A stretch of 64,000 nt of DNA from positions 410,542 through 474,541 of the forward strand of contig NZ_JANAVF010000005.1 in assembly GCF_024213195.1 (NCBI RefSeq). Direction: 5' to 3'. Shown one piece after another: positions 8,897 to 17,444 of this stretch. Source of the stretch: Streptomyces sp. TBY4 (GTDB taxonomy: Bacteria; Actinomycetota; Actinomycetes; Streptomycetales; Streptomycetaceae). A program made the position numbers and the translations under genes. The notes below the pieces were generated by a model that made no database searches, had not been told where the DNA came from, and was given only the letters and a program-made list of their open reading frames with translations. Every line of letters starts with the position of its first letter. The first letter of the stretch is position 1.

Positions 8897-9331
8897 TCAC
8901 CGACTTCCGCGCACAGCGGCGACAACCCGGGCAGCCACGGCGTCCGGCAGCTCGTGCTCCCAGAACCGCAGAACGAGCCACCCCTCGTCCTCCAGATGGG
9001 CCGTGGTCTCGAGGTCCCTGGCCCGGTTCCGCTCGAGCTTGACCCGCCACCAGTCCGAGTTCGCTTTGGGACTGGTGGCATGTTGCGGACAGCCGTGCCA
9101 GAAGCAACCGTCGATGAACACGGCGATACGACGCCCGGGGAACGCGATGTCCATCGTTCGCCGCGGCATGCCGGGCACCTTCACCTGCAACCGATAGCGC
9201 ACACCGGACGCATGGAGCAATCGCCGCACGAGCATCTCCGGCGCGGTGTCCCGGCTCGCCTGCCTCCGCATGCGGCCGGAGACCGCATCACTGGAAGCCG
9301 AAATCGCTGCATTCCCACGCGCGCCACGCAC
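8897..9331 (-). CDS. vsr: Very-short-patch-repair type endonuclease (Vsr), orphan
   Basis: 144-aa Vsr-family nuclease, which nicks beside T:G mismatches produced by deamination of 5-methylcytosine. Features visible are SRDTAPEMLVRRLL, the metal-binding aspartate in RRTMDIAFPG (D61), and GCFWHGCPQH with H79 and H84, plus the conserved ending GWLVLRFWEHEL. The GTG at 9331 is chosen because AGAGGA lies 6 nt upstream; earlier in-frame starts reach into the neighbour. Vsr genes usually accompany a cytosine-5 methyltransferase, and none is in this window. It follows the AbiEi/DUF559-like gene on the same strand after 67 bp and may share its transcript. Confidence 0.9.
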   Translation of the reverse strand: MRGARGNAAISASSDAVSGRMRRQASRDTAPEMLVRRLLHASGVRYRLQVKVPGMPRRTMDIAFPGRRIAVFIDGCFWHGCPQHATSPKANSDWWRVKLERNRARDLETTAHLEDEGWLVLRFWEHELPDAVAARVVAAVRGSR

Positions 9332-9398
9332 TGAAGATCCTCTGCCGCACTGAACCCGCCAGAGCAATCGTCCCACGGATCCAGCGGGCGGTTTCAGA

Positions 9399-10493
9399 TC
9401 ATTGCGCCTCGAACGACGGAGCACGCCCCCACCCCGGCAACACCAGCTGCTGGTGGCCGCGGGCCAGGGCTGTGGGTGGGGTGGGGCGGGTTGTGGTCAG
9501 GGTGAGGAGGGTGCGGAGGGCTGCGATGACTTCGGACGGGGTGTCCCGGATCATCGACGGGGTGGCGCTGACCACGAGGATGCCGTGGGACTCCAGGCGG
9601 AGGCGGCGGTGGAGGGTGGCGTGCCAGGAGTCGCGGGTGTAGCGGTACTCCGCCGAGTCGATCTCCAGGGCCACGCCCTCGTCGGGCCAGTAGGCGTCCG
9701 GGCTCGCCAGGAAGACGCCGTCCGGGGTGTGGAGGCGAGCGTTCCACAGGGGGGTCGGGAGGTCCGTGGCCGAGAGGACGTCGCGGGCCTGGGCCTCGGC
9801 GACCGAGCGGACGCCGGCGAGGAGTTCCGCCGCTGCCGCGCGGATCGCGGGGCGGGTGAGGAGGCGGGCGGCGCGGAGTTCGGTGTGCAGGTCCTTCGGG
9901 TGGCACCAGCCGGACTGGACGACCTGGGCCAGGACCGAGCGGATCCGGTCCGCCGGCAGGTCGGTCCGGGCCGCGAAATCCGCTGCCGCGCGGACCGGGC
10001 GGGTGCTCGGGATGCCGGAGACGGTGATGGTGCGGGGCCAGCGGGAGGTGGGGTACGGGCGTACGTCCGGGGACCCGGCGAGCTTGCGCGGGGCGCGGAT
10101 CAGGACGTCGGCGGGGGTGTACGGGGCTTCGCGGATGCCGAGGAGGGCGAGGGCCGCGCCGCCGGTGAGGGCGGCGGTGTCGCCGGAGAGCGGGTCGGAG
10201 CCGGGATCGGCGGCGTAGAGGACGGCGGCGAGGGCGCGCTGGCGGTGGTCCGGGGGGCCGGTCTGGAGGAGGTAGACCCGGGGCAACAGGCGCTGCCAGG
10301 GGCCGCCGGGGCGGGTGCGGGAGGTGATCGTGCCGGATGGGATGCCGGCGGTGGTGGTGAGTTGGTGGCGGGTGGCGAGGTTGAGCTGCCGGCGGATGGT
10401 GGGGTGCGGCGGGTTCGGGGGGTGGGGCGGGTTCGGGGGGTGGCTGGTGTGCGTCGGCTGCGGGGAGTGAGGGGTGTGCTTGGTGGGGTTCAT
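9399..10493 (-). CDS. AbiEi-like winged-helix / DUF559 nuclease-like protein
   Basis: About 364 aa from the ATG at 10493; the open frame extends further upstream but only into low-complexity repeat. The N-terminal region (RHQLTTTAGIPSGTITSRTRPGGPWQRLLPRVYLL) matches the AbiEi-type antitoxin winged helix. The C-terminal third (DGVFLASPDAYWPDEGVALEIDSAEYRY...HGILVVSATP) resembles the DUF559 PD-(D/E)XK-like fold with D...E-x-D spacing. Such proteins are numerous in Streptomyces and are often annotated as type IV antitoxin-like, but no AbiEii partner is present. No clear ribosome-binding site is seen. Whether it cleaves DNA is unknown. Confidence 0.7.
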   Translation of the reverse strand: MNPTKHTPHSPQPTHTSHPPNPPHPPNPPHPTIRRQLNLATRHQLTTTAGIPSGTITSRTRPGGPWQRLLPRVYLLQTGPPDHRQRALAAVLYAADPGSDPLSGDTAALTGGAALALLGIREAPYTPADVLIRAPRKLAGSPDVRPYPTSRWPRTITVSGIPSTRPVRAAADFAARTDLPADRIRSVLAQVVQSGWCHPKDLHTELRAARLLTRPAIRAAAAELLAGVRSVAEAQARDVLSATDLPTPLWNARLHTPDGVFLASPDAYWPDEGVALEIDSAEYRYTRDSWHATLHRRLRLESHGILVVSATPSMIRDTPSEVIAALRTLLTLTTTRPTPPTALARGHQQLVLPGWGRAPSFEAQ

Positions 10494-11772
10494 GGGCGCG
10501 GTATGCCCCGCCAGGGGAGCGTGGACGCGTCCCGGTTGGGGTGATGTGGAGTGGTCTCCGGTGTGCGGGAGGTGTGGTCGGCGGGCCGTCGCATGTGCCC
10601 GGGGTGAGCGGGGGGGGTGGTCGGCGATGACTTGGCTGCCGCGCTCTGTTCGCCCGAGCGGGCGGCTACCGCGGCTGGAGGGAGCGGAGCGTCTCGCGCG
10701 GGATGGCTCCGGGCCTGGCCAGGGCGGGCCGTGGCGGGCCTGAGCCCGGCTGTGTGGGCCGGACTCGGCTCGTCCGCCCTGGGCAGGGCACGAGCAGAGC
10801 CAGGGGGCAGGGGTAGGCAGACGGGCCTGGCCCGGCTGGACGGGGCCAGGCCGGACAGCCTGACGGTCAGGGTGGAGCGGAGCCAGGGGGCCGGGCTCGG
10901 GCCAGGGCACGGGTCCGGAGACTGGAAAGGCGCGGGCACGACGTAGGTACGGGCACAGATGCGGATGCGGGCAAAGCCGCGACTGCGGGCCCAGATGTGG
11001 CCACGGGTCGGGCCTCGGGCACAGGTATGGGCGCGGGTGCGGGTGTGGCCACAGGCACGGGCACGCACACAACTACGGGTGCAGGCGGGCACAGATGTGG
11101 ATGCGGGCATAAGCGCAGGCGGAGGCCCAGGCACGGCCATGACACAGGCACGGGTCGGGCCTCGGGCCTCGGGCCTCGGGCCTCGGGCCACAGGCACAGG
11201 CACAGGCACAGGCACGCACACAACTACGGGTGCAGGCGGGCACAGATGTGGATGCGGGCATAAGCGCAGGCGGAGGCCCAGGCACGGCCATGACACAGGC
11301 ACGGGTCGGGCCTCGGGCACAGGCACGCGTACATGTGCAGGCACGGTTGCGGCCACGGGCAGACGTACAGGTGCGGGCGCAGGCACAGGTCGGGCCACGG
11401 GTACAGGAACGCCCATAGGTGCAGGCACTGGGGGTGGGCACGGGTCCGACCACGGGCAGGCGCACAGGTGCGGGCGCAGGCACAGGTCCGGCCACGCGCA
11501 CAGGTGCGGGCGCAGGCACAGGTCGGGCCACGGGTACAGGCACACACATAGGTGCAGGCACGGGGGTGGGCGCGGGCGCGCGCAGGTGCGGGCACGGGTG
11601 CGGTCACAGTCACGGCCGCGCGCACAGGTGCGGGCGCGGCCATCGGTGTGGTCGAGGGGTCGGGCGGGGTTCAGTGCGCGGTGTGGGGCGGGGCAGGGGG
11701 TCTGGTTGGCCGTTTCGCGTGGGTGGGGAGGGGGTGCGGGGACGTTTCTGCCGTGGGGTGCCGTGGGTGGGG
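10494..11772. repeat. Low-complexity direct-repeat region, no credible gene
   Basis: About 1.28 kb between two minus-strand genes. From ~10930 to ~11660 the plus strand is built from short words such as ACAGGCACGGG, GGTGCGGGC and GGGCCTC. A 108-bp segment is repeated perfectly at 11060-11167 and 11211-11318 (offset 151 bp). GGGCCTC is repeated in tandem at ~11157-11188. A 30-40 bp unit (CAGGTGCGGGCGCAGGCACA) recurs three times at ~11365-11535. All long frames here translate into Gly/Thr/Arg or Pro/Val/Cys/Arg repeats in several frames at once, with no ribosome site or domain, so I do not call a gene. Confidence 0.75.
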
Positions 11773-12315
11773 TTATGGCGTGCGGTGGGGGTGGTCCGGG
11801 GAGAGGAAGACGATGACGCCCGTCTCCGTGCCGGGCAGGGGGGTGACCTCGTGCCAGCCCAGGCGGCGGTACGTGGCCACCGTCTCCTTGGCCAGGCGGG
11901 AGGTCAGCAGCCATGCCCGGCGGTCCGGGGCGTCGGTGGTGATCTCGGTGAGGAGGGCCCGGCCGGTGCCGCGGCCGCGCGCGTAGGGGCGTACGGCGAG
12001 TTCGTCTATCTCCAGGGCTCCGGTCAGGAGTTCCTTCACCCGGGCCGGGCCCAGTTGCGCCGCGACCTGGGCGTAGGCGCGGTTCTTCGGGAAAGCCGCG
12101 GGGGTGATCCAGCCCGTGGCGAAGCCGTCGATGCCGGCGGCGGACTGGGCCAGGGCCGTACGGAAACCGCGGCGCCGGGCGTCGGCCGGGAGGCGGGCAG
12201 CGAACTGGCGAATGGTTTCTTCGTCTTCGTTCCACGGCGGGGCGGAGAAGACGTCGGCGTAGGCGTCGACCAGTTCGTCCGCGAGGTCGAGGACGGCCTG
12301 TCCGTAGCAGATCAC
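11773..12315 (-). CDS. GNAT-family N-acetyltransferase
   Basis: 180-aa acetyltransferase-like protein. The acetyl-CoA binding motif A is IDELAVRPYARGRGTGRALL with the R-x-x-G-x-G loop RGRGTG; the ending TYRRLGWHEV is typical of motif B. The GTG at 12315 is chosen because AGGAG lies about 10 nt upstream and the reading frame beyond it is low-complexity. Substrate is unknown. It is followed downstream by the repeat tract rather than another gene, so it appears monocistronic. Confidence 0.85.
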   Translation of the reverse strand: MICYGQAVLDLADELVDAYADVFSAPPWNEDEETIRQFAARLPADARRRGFRTALAQSAAGIDGFATGWITPAAFPKNRAYAQVAAQLGPARVKELLTGALEIDELAVRPYARGRGTGRALLTEITTDAPDRRAWLLTSRLAKETVATYRRLGWHEVTPLPGTETGVIVFLSPDHPHRTP

Positions 12316-12517
12316 GATGTCCTGGCTCCTGATGTGGGGTGAGGTGGATGGGGTGGGGTGGGCTGGAGGGGGTGAGGTGGTTTGCCCCTTTGGGTGGGAG
12401 ATTGAATTTATGCCCATCCGGTTCCCTGGGCAGACATCGCGCGGATCCGGCGAGTGTGCGACAAATCCCCTCGACGCGGTCCGTGTCGGGCGGCCCGGCG
12501 CCCGCGTTGAGCAGCGC

Positions 12518-12694
12518 GTGGACAGATTGCTTCGGGCCGTCGGCAGGTGCGGGCTCGCGTTCCTGCTCGTGTTGGGCGTGGTGGCGGTGCTGCCGCGCGG
12601 TGTGCGGGACGCGGTGCCGGATCCCGTGATCGGCGGCGCCGTGCTCGTCCTGGGCGCGGTGGGGGCCCGGCGGGTGGTCAAGCAGTCGAGTTAG
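12518..12694 (+). CDS. Possible small membrane protein
   Basis: A 58-residue frame beginning at GTG (MDRLLRAVGRCGLAFLLVLGV...) with two hydrophobic stretches (GLAFLLVLGVVAVLP and VIGGAVLVLGAVGA) and a basic C-terminus. No ribosome-binding site is visible before this GTG and the frame is open upstream to 12317. It lies between the GNAT gene and the next small membrane protein. Coding status is uncertain; GC-rich codon use fits but the length is short. Confidence 0.35.
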   Translation: MDRLLRAVGRCGLAFLLVLGVVAVLPRGVRDAVPDPVIGGAVLVLGAVGARRVVKQSS

Positions 12695-12758
12695 CCTCGG
12701 GGCGAATAGGTGTGCGCGTATGAACCGATGAACCGATGAGGTGAGGGAGTTGGACAGC

Positions 12759-13058
12759 ATGGCACGGGTACCGAGCTCAGCAGTGGCGGCCGCCGGTCTG
12801 GTCGGGGGCTACGCCGTCGCACGGTGGACCAGGAAGCGGCCGCTCGGCGGCGTCGTGCTCGGCGCCGCGGGCATCGTGGCCGGGCGGGAGTGGCACAAGC
12901 GCGGCGGCGTCCCCGCGGCGGCCGGGCTCGGGGCGCTGTACCTCGCCGGGTTCGCCGGTGCGCACCCGCTGGCGAAGAAGGTCGGCGCCTGGCCGGCGGT
13001 CATCGGCGCCGCGGGTGTCGTGGCCGCCGCCTCCTGGGCGGTCGCCGACCGGGGCTGA
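12759..13058 (+). CDS. Small Streptomyces membrane protein
   Basis: 99 aa with alternating Gly/Ala-rich hydrophobic segments (AAGLVGGYAVARW, GGVVLGAAGIVAG, GLGALYLAGFAGAHPLAKK, AVIGAAGVVAAASWAVA), so probably two to three membrane helices. The ATG at 12759 has GAGGTGAGGGAG about 9 nt upstream. I do not recognise a named family; similar short proteins are found in many streptomycetes. Confidence 0.7.
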   Translation: MARVPSSAVAAAGLVGGYAVARWTRKRPLGGVVLGAAGIVAGREWHKRGGVPAAAGLGALYLAGFAGAHPLAKKVGAWPAVIGAAGVVAAASWAVADRG

Positions 13059-13245
13059 CGTCCCGGTCGATTGCCCGCCTGGGGCCCGGACGGGCCCGGA
13101 CCGACGGGGAGGGTCCCGCCCCGGGGACGGCCCGGGGCGGGGCCTCGTAGCAGAGCCCTGGTCCTGGGTGGACCCGGCTGAAAGCCGGGAAGCGGGTCAG
13201 GGCCCGCCCGTCCCCGCGGCCAGCGTGCCGGCCCCCGCTACGCCC

Positions 13246-14607
13246 CTACGCCCCGAACGCCCGCGACAAGGTGTAGATCAAGAGTCCCGCCAGGGCGCCG
13301 ACCACCGTGCCGTTGATGCGGATGAACTGGAGGTCGCGGCCGATGTGGGCCTCGATCTTGCGCGAGGTGTGTTCCGCGTCCCAGCCCGCCACCGTGTCCG
13401 TGATGAGGGAGGTGATCTCCGCACGGTAGGTGGTGACCACGTACACCACCGCTCCCTCGATCCAGCCCTCGACCTTGTCCTGGAGGCGGCCGTCCGTCGC
13501 CAGCCTGGCGCCCAGGGACATCAGGGAGGAACGGACCCGCAGGCGCAGCGCGCTCCGCTCGTCCTCCGCCGCCGAGATGATCATCGAGCGGACCGCCGTC
13601 CAGGTGGAGGCGATCACGTCCTGGATCTCCTCGCGCTGCAGGATCTCCGCCTTCAGGCGCTCGACCCGCGCCCGCGTCTCCGTGTCCGACTGGAGGTCCG
13701 CGGCGAAGTCCGCGAGGAAGCGGTCCACCGCCCCGCGCGCCGGGTGCTCCGGCATGTCCCGCATCTCCTGGACGAAGCGGAGCAGTTCCTTGTAGACGCG
13801 GTCGCCGATCTTGCGGTCCACGAACCTCGGGGTCCAGCCCGGCGCCCCGCCCTGGACCGCCGCCTCCACCGAATCGGCGTGCGTGACCAGCCAGTCGTAC
13901 GCCCGCGCGCACACCAGGTCCACGACCCGGCGGTGGCCGCCGTCCGCGACGACCTTCTGGAGGGTCTTGCCGATGCCCGGCGCGATCTCCGCGCTCTCGG
14001 CCCGCCGGGTGATCGCCTCGCCCACGACGGCCTGTACGTCGGAGTCGCGCAGCACCGTCAGCGCCCCGCGCAGGGCCGTGGCCAGCTCCGCCGTGACCCG
14101 GTCGGCGTGCGCGGGCTCGGCCAGCCAGGCGCCGAGCCGGCCGCCGATGCCGAGGGCGTGGAGTCTCGTGCGCACCACGTCGGCGGAGAGGAAGTTCTCC
14201 CCGACGAACTCGCCGAGCGAGACCCCGAGCTGGTCCTTCTTCGTCGGGATGATCGCGGTGTGCGGGATGGGCAGGCCGAGCGGCCGCCGGAACAGGGCGG
14301 TGACGGCGAACCAGTCGGCGAGCGCACCGACCATGCCCGCCTCGGCCCCGGCCGCGACGTACCCGGCCCAGCCGCCCGCGCCCGCGTGCTCCGCCCACTT
14401 CGCCGCTACGTAGACCAGCGCGACCAGGACCAGCAGGCCGGTCGCGGTCCGCTTCATCCGGCGGACGCCGCGCCGGCGCTCCTCGTCCGCCTCGCTGAAC
14501 ACGAAGCCGCCCCGTGCCGCGGCCACGGCCGCAGTCGCGGCACCGGCCGTCGTCTTGCCCTGCTCCACGTGCTCCTGCCTTCCCCCGGGCGACGGTTTCG
14601 TCCGCAT
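13246..14607 (-). CDS. DUF445 (YjiN-like) membrane-associated protein
   Basis: 453 aa. After a variable N-terminus come a helix (TGLLVLVALVYVAAKW) and the diagnostic DUF445 segment GMVGALADWFAVTALFRRPLGLPIPHTAIIPTKKDQLG. Long amphipathic helices follow, with a C-terminal hydrophobic end (INGTVVGALAGLLIYTLSRAF). DUF445 proteins are membrane-anchored and of unknown biochemical role. The ATG at 14607 has GGGAG 9 nt upstream; a GTG at 14568 preceded by AGGAG is an alternative. No operon partner is evident. Confidence 0.85.
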   Translation of the reverse strand: MRTKPSPGGRQEHVEQGKTTAGAATAAVAAARGGFVFSEADEERRRGVRRMKRTATGLLVLVALVYVAAKWAEHAGAGGWAGYVAAGAEAGMVGALADWFAVTALFRRPLGLPIPHTAIIPTKKDQLGVSLGEFVGENFLSADVVRTRLHALGIGGRLGAWLAEPAHADRVTAELATALRGALTVLRDSDVQAVVGEAITRRAESAEIAPGIGKTLQKVVADGGHRRVVDLVCARAYDWLVTHADSVEAAVQGGAPGWTPRFVDRKIGDRVYKELLRFVQEMRDMPEHPARGAVDRFLADFAADLQSDTETRARVERLKAEILQREEIQDVIASTWTAVRSMIISAAEDERSALRLRVRSSLMSLGARLATDGRLQDKVEGWIEGAVVYVVTTYRAEITSLITDTVAGWDAEHTSRKIEAHIGRDLQFIRINGTVVGALAGLLIYTLSRAFGA

Positions 14608-14687
14608 AGCATCCGACTCCCGGGGCGTCCGGGGAGTTCCCGGCGCGCCGTACCCGTCCCCCTTCTGTGAGCTCCCCGACAGCTCCC

Positions 14688-15455
14688 CTACAGCTCCTTG
14701 CGCGGCTTCTGCTTCGCGACCGCCCGCTGCTTCGGCGGTTTCACCTTCACCTCGACCCCGCCCCAGAAGGCCAGGCCCGTCACGACCACCCGCGGAGCCC
14801 CCGGCTCCACGGGGCCGGGGCTGTCGCGCTGGTCGAAGCCGCCCATCACGCCGATGCCGCGTACGTCGACCTCGACGCCCGGCGGCACGGTGATCTGGAT
14901 GCCGCCCATGATGGCGACGCAGTTGATCACCACCTCCCGCTCCGCGAAGTTCGCCTCGCGCAGGTCGATGTCACCGCCGCCCCAGAACGCCACCGCGTGG
15001 AACCGGGCGGGCACGGTCCAGTTGCCCTTGCGCTGGAAGCCCGACATGACCGCCACGGCCACGGCCGGACCGCCCGCCGGCCCTCCGCCGCCCACGATCC
15101 GGGCCGGCCAGGAAGCCTCCGACCCCGCCGGCACCTCCGCCTTGGTCAGCCCGACCGGGGCGGCCGCGATCGGGGCCGTCGCGCCGGGCGCGGGCAGATC
15201 CCGCGTCAGCGGTTCGAGCTCCGCGTACGTACGGGAGCGGTAGGCCGCGTCCAGCCGCTCCTCGAACTCGTCCATGTCGAGCCGGCCCTCGGCGACGGCG
15301 TCCCGCAGCCGGTCCACCACCCGCTCCCGGTCGGCGTCCGAAGCCCGCAGCTCCGGCAGTGGGCTTGCCTGCGGCGCCTTCTCGGGCAACGACTTCCCGG
15401 ACAGCGACTTCTGCGACTCCTCGGACTCCGACTTCTCGGACCGCTCATCACTCAT
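14688..15455 (-). CDS. DUF1707 SHOCT-like protein with LiaF-like C-terminus
   Basis: 255 aa. A Ser/Glu/Lys-rich N-terminus (1-32) is followed by a DUF1707 domain (~35-88: LRASDADRERVVDRLRDAVAEGRLDMDEFEERLDAAY), then a beta-rich C-terminal domain with repeated FWGGG/IMGGI turns (HAVAFWGGGDIDLREANF, CVAIMGGIQITVPPGVEV, GLAFWGGVEVKV) like the cell-envelope stress protein LiaF. The role is inferred to be membrane or envelope stress response. It is upstream of, but not clearly coupled to, the DUF445 gene on the same strand. Confidence 0.85.
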   Translation of the reverse strand: MSDERSEKSESEESQKSLSGKSLPEKAPQASPLPELRASDADRERVVDRLRDAVAEGRLDMDEFEERLDAAYRSRTYAELEPLTRDLPAPGATAPIAAAPVGLTKAEVPAGSEASWPARIVGGGGPAGGPAVAVAVMSGFQRKGNWTVPARFHAVAFWGGGDIDLREANFAEREVVINCVAIMGGIQITVPPGVEVDVRGIGVMGGFDQRDSPGPVEPGAPRVVVTGLAFWGGVEVKVKPPKQRAVAKQKPRKEL

Positions 15456-15566
15456 GCGGACCAGCCTATGCAGTCACCCCGGAGAGCGGTACGGCCCGAA
15501 CCCCCCTCCGGCTCAGGGTTGTCCCTGATTTATCCCCGCCAAGCCGTGCCCATCCGCCCCCGCCCC

Positions 15567-16544
15567 CTACCCCCGACCCGCGTACATCCGCGCGATCACG
15601 TCCTCGATGTCCGGCTCCCGCACCGACAGGTCCAGCAGCGGATACTCCGCCGCCACCGCCGCCACCAGCGGAGCCGCCGAGGCGCGCGCCGGGAACGCCA
15701 GCCACTGCCGGGCGCCCTCCACCTTCACCACCCGCGCCCCCGCCACCTCGATCGGCGGGAGCTCCCGCTCCAGGTCCACCACCAGCGTCCGCTCGCTCGC
15801 CGCCGCGCCGTCCGCGCCGCCCGCCGTGTGCAGTCCGCCCAGGGAGCCGTCGTACACCAGCCGTCCGTGGTCGATCACCATCACCCGCTCGCACAGCTGC
15901 TCGATGTCCTGGAGGTCGTGCGTGGTCAGTAGCACCGTGGTGCCGAGCTCCTCGTTCAGCTGCCGCAGGAAGCCCCGTACGCTCGCCTTGCTGACCACGT
16001 CCAGCCCGATCGTCGGCTCGTCCAGGTACAGCACGTCCGGGTCGTGCAGCAGCGCCGCCGCGATGTCCCCTCGCATCCGCTGCCCCAGCGACAGCTGCCG
16101 GACGGGTACGTCGAGCAGCTCGGCGAGGTCGAGCCGGTCCACGCAGCGCTCCATGTTCTCCGCGAACCGCGCCGGCGGGATCCGGTACATCCGCCGCATC
16201 AGCGCGTAGGAGTCCTTCAGCGGAAGGTCCCACCACAGCGTCGTGCGCTGCCCGAACACCACGCCGATCCGGTGCGCGAGGCGCATCCGCTCCCGCGCCG
16301 GGTCGATGCCGGCGACCCGCAGCCGGCCGCCGCTCGGGGTGAGGATGCCGGTCAGCATCTTGATGGTGGTCGACTTGCCGGCGCCGTTGGGCCCGATGTA
16401 GCCGACCATCTCGCCACGGGCCACCTCGAAGCTGATCCCGTCCACGGCCCTGACCCGGCGTTTCTCCCGGCGCACCAGGCCCACCCGGCGCCGTACGTCG
16501 AAGACCTTCTCGACCTCGTCCAGTGAAATCAGCGCATCACCCAT
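15567..16544 (-). CDS. ABC-2 exporter ATP-binding protein
   Basis: 325-aa ABC ATPase of the multidrug/daunorubicin-resistance (DrrA/NatA-like) group. Walker A GPNGAGKST (51-59), Q-loop GQR (~98-100), signature LSLGQ (151-155), Walker B VLYLDEP (171-177), and TTHD H-loop follow in order. It is the last gene of a three-gene minus-strand operon with two ABC-2 type membrane proteins; 6 bp separate it from the permease. It should energise export through the adjacent permeases; the substrate is unknown. Confidence 0.93.
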   Translation of the reverse strand: MGDALISLDEVEKVFDVRRRVGLVRREKRRVRAVDGISFEVARGEMVGYIGPNGAGKSTTIKMLTGILTPSGGRLRVAGIDPARERMRLAHRIGVVFGQRTTLWWDLPLKDSYALMRRMYRIPPARFAENMERCVDRLDLAELLDVPVRQLSLGQRMRGDIAAALLHDPDVLYLDEPTIGLDVVSKASVRGFLRQLNEELGTTVLLTTHDLQDIEQLCERVMVIDHGRLVYDGSLGGLHTAGGADGAAASERTLVVDLERELPPIEVAGARVVKVEGARQWLAFPARASAAPLVAAVAAEYPLLDLSVREPDIEDVIARMYAGRG

Positions 16545-16550
16545 GCCGGC

Positions 16551-17444
16551 TCAGCTCCCCGTACTGCGGTACGAACGGACCCCCGCGCGCCAGGCCAGCG
16601 ACGCGGGGAGGAACACCACGAAGGCCACGAGCGGGCTCGCGTACGCCACCCACCCCGGCAGCCCCAGCGGATCGGGCCGGCCCAGCACGTACAGGGCGGG
16701 CAGCCAGTTGACGAAGGCGAGCGGCACGATGAAGGTCACCCCGCGCAGCAGGTCCTTCGCGAAGACGGTCGGCGGGTACTGGAGCATGGTGCAGCCGCCG
16801 TAGGTGAAGCTGTTCTGCACCTCCGCGGCGTCCCCGGCGAGGAACTGGAAGGACGCCCCGGCCACCATCACCGCGCCGAAGATCGCCGCCCCGGCGGTGA
16901 TCATCACGGGCACCATCAGCACCTTCCCGACCGTCCAGTGCACCTGGTCCAGCTCCGAGACCGCCCACCCCAGCACCGCGAGCCCCTGCACGATCCGCCC
17001 CAGCCGGCGCAGCGCGAAGCGGTCGGCCGCCACCTGGGCGAGCACCGGGACCGGGCGGACCAGCATGGTGTCGAGGGAGCCGTCGCGGATCCGGGTGCCG
17101 ATCCGGTCGGTGTTGCCGAGCAGCAGGTCGGCCAGGCCCAGGGAGGCCGAACAGGACCCGTACAGCAGGGCGATCTCGGGCAGGGTGAAGCCGCCCAGCT
17201 CGTCCACGTGCGAGAACATGATCATGATCGCGACGAAGTCGAGGAGCGTGATGGCCGCGTTGCCGAAGGTCGAGAGGAAGAAGGAGGTGCGGTACGTCAT
17301 CGTCGACCGGATCCACATCGCGGCGATCAGCCCGTAGCCGCGCAGCCCTTCCAGGACCCGGCTGCGCTGCGGGACCAGGAGCTCGGCCCCCCTGCCGGCC
17401 AGGACAGCCGCTCCTTCCCTGCCCTCCGCCACCCGCTCAGCCAC
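16551..17444 (-). CDS. ABC-2 family transporter permease
   Basis: 297-aa membrane protein with six hydrophobic helices starting near residue 36 (GYGLIAAMWIRSTMTYRTSFFLSTFGNAAITLLDFVAIMIMF). The conserved DTMLVRPVPVLAQ segment between helices is characteristic of the ABC-2/DUF990-type permeases. Its start overlaps the end of the upstream permease by 8 nt, so the two half-permeases are probably made together and form a heterodimeric channel. Confidence 0.9.
   Translation of the reverse strand: MAERVAEGREGAAVLAGRGAELLVPQRSRVLEGLRGYGLIAAMWIRSTMTYRTSFFLSTFGNAAITLLDFVAIMIMFSHVDELGGFTLPEIALLYGSCSASLGLADLLLGNTDRIGTRIRDGSLDTMLVRPVPVLAQVAADRFALRRLGRIVQGLAVLGWAVSELDQVHWTVGKVLMVPVMITAGAAIFGAVMVAGASFQFLAGDAAEVQNSFTYGGCTMLQYPPTVFAKDLLRGVTFIVPLAFVNWLPALYVLGRPDPLGLPGWVAYASPLVAFVVFLPASLAWRAGVRSYRSTGS

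Noticed and set aside
10959..11816. Plus-strand frames across the repeats (Gly/Thr/Arg-rich)
   Set aside because: Several frames stay open together, no ribosome-binding site, no domain.
10490..12760. Long minus-strand frame through the repeat region
   Set aside because: Runs over the GNAT gene's antisense frame and repeat tract; translation is low complexity.
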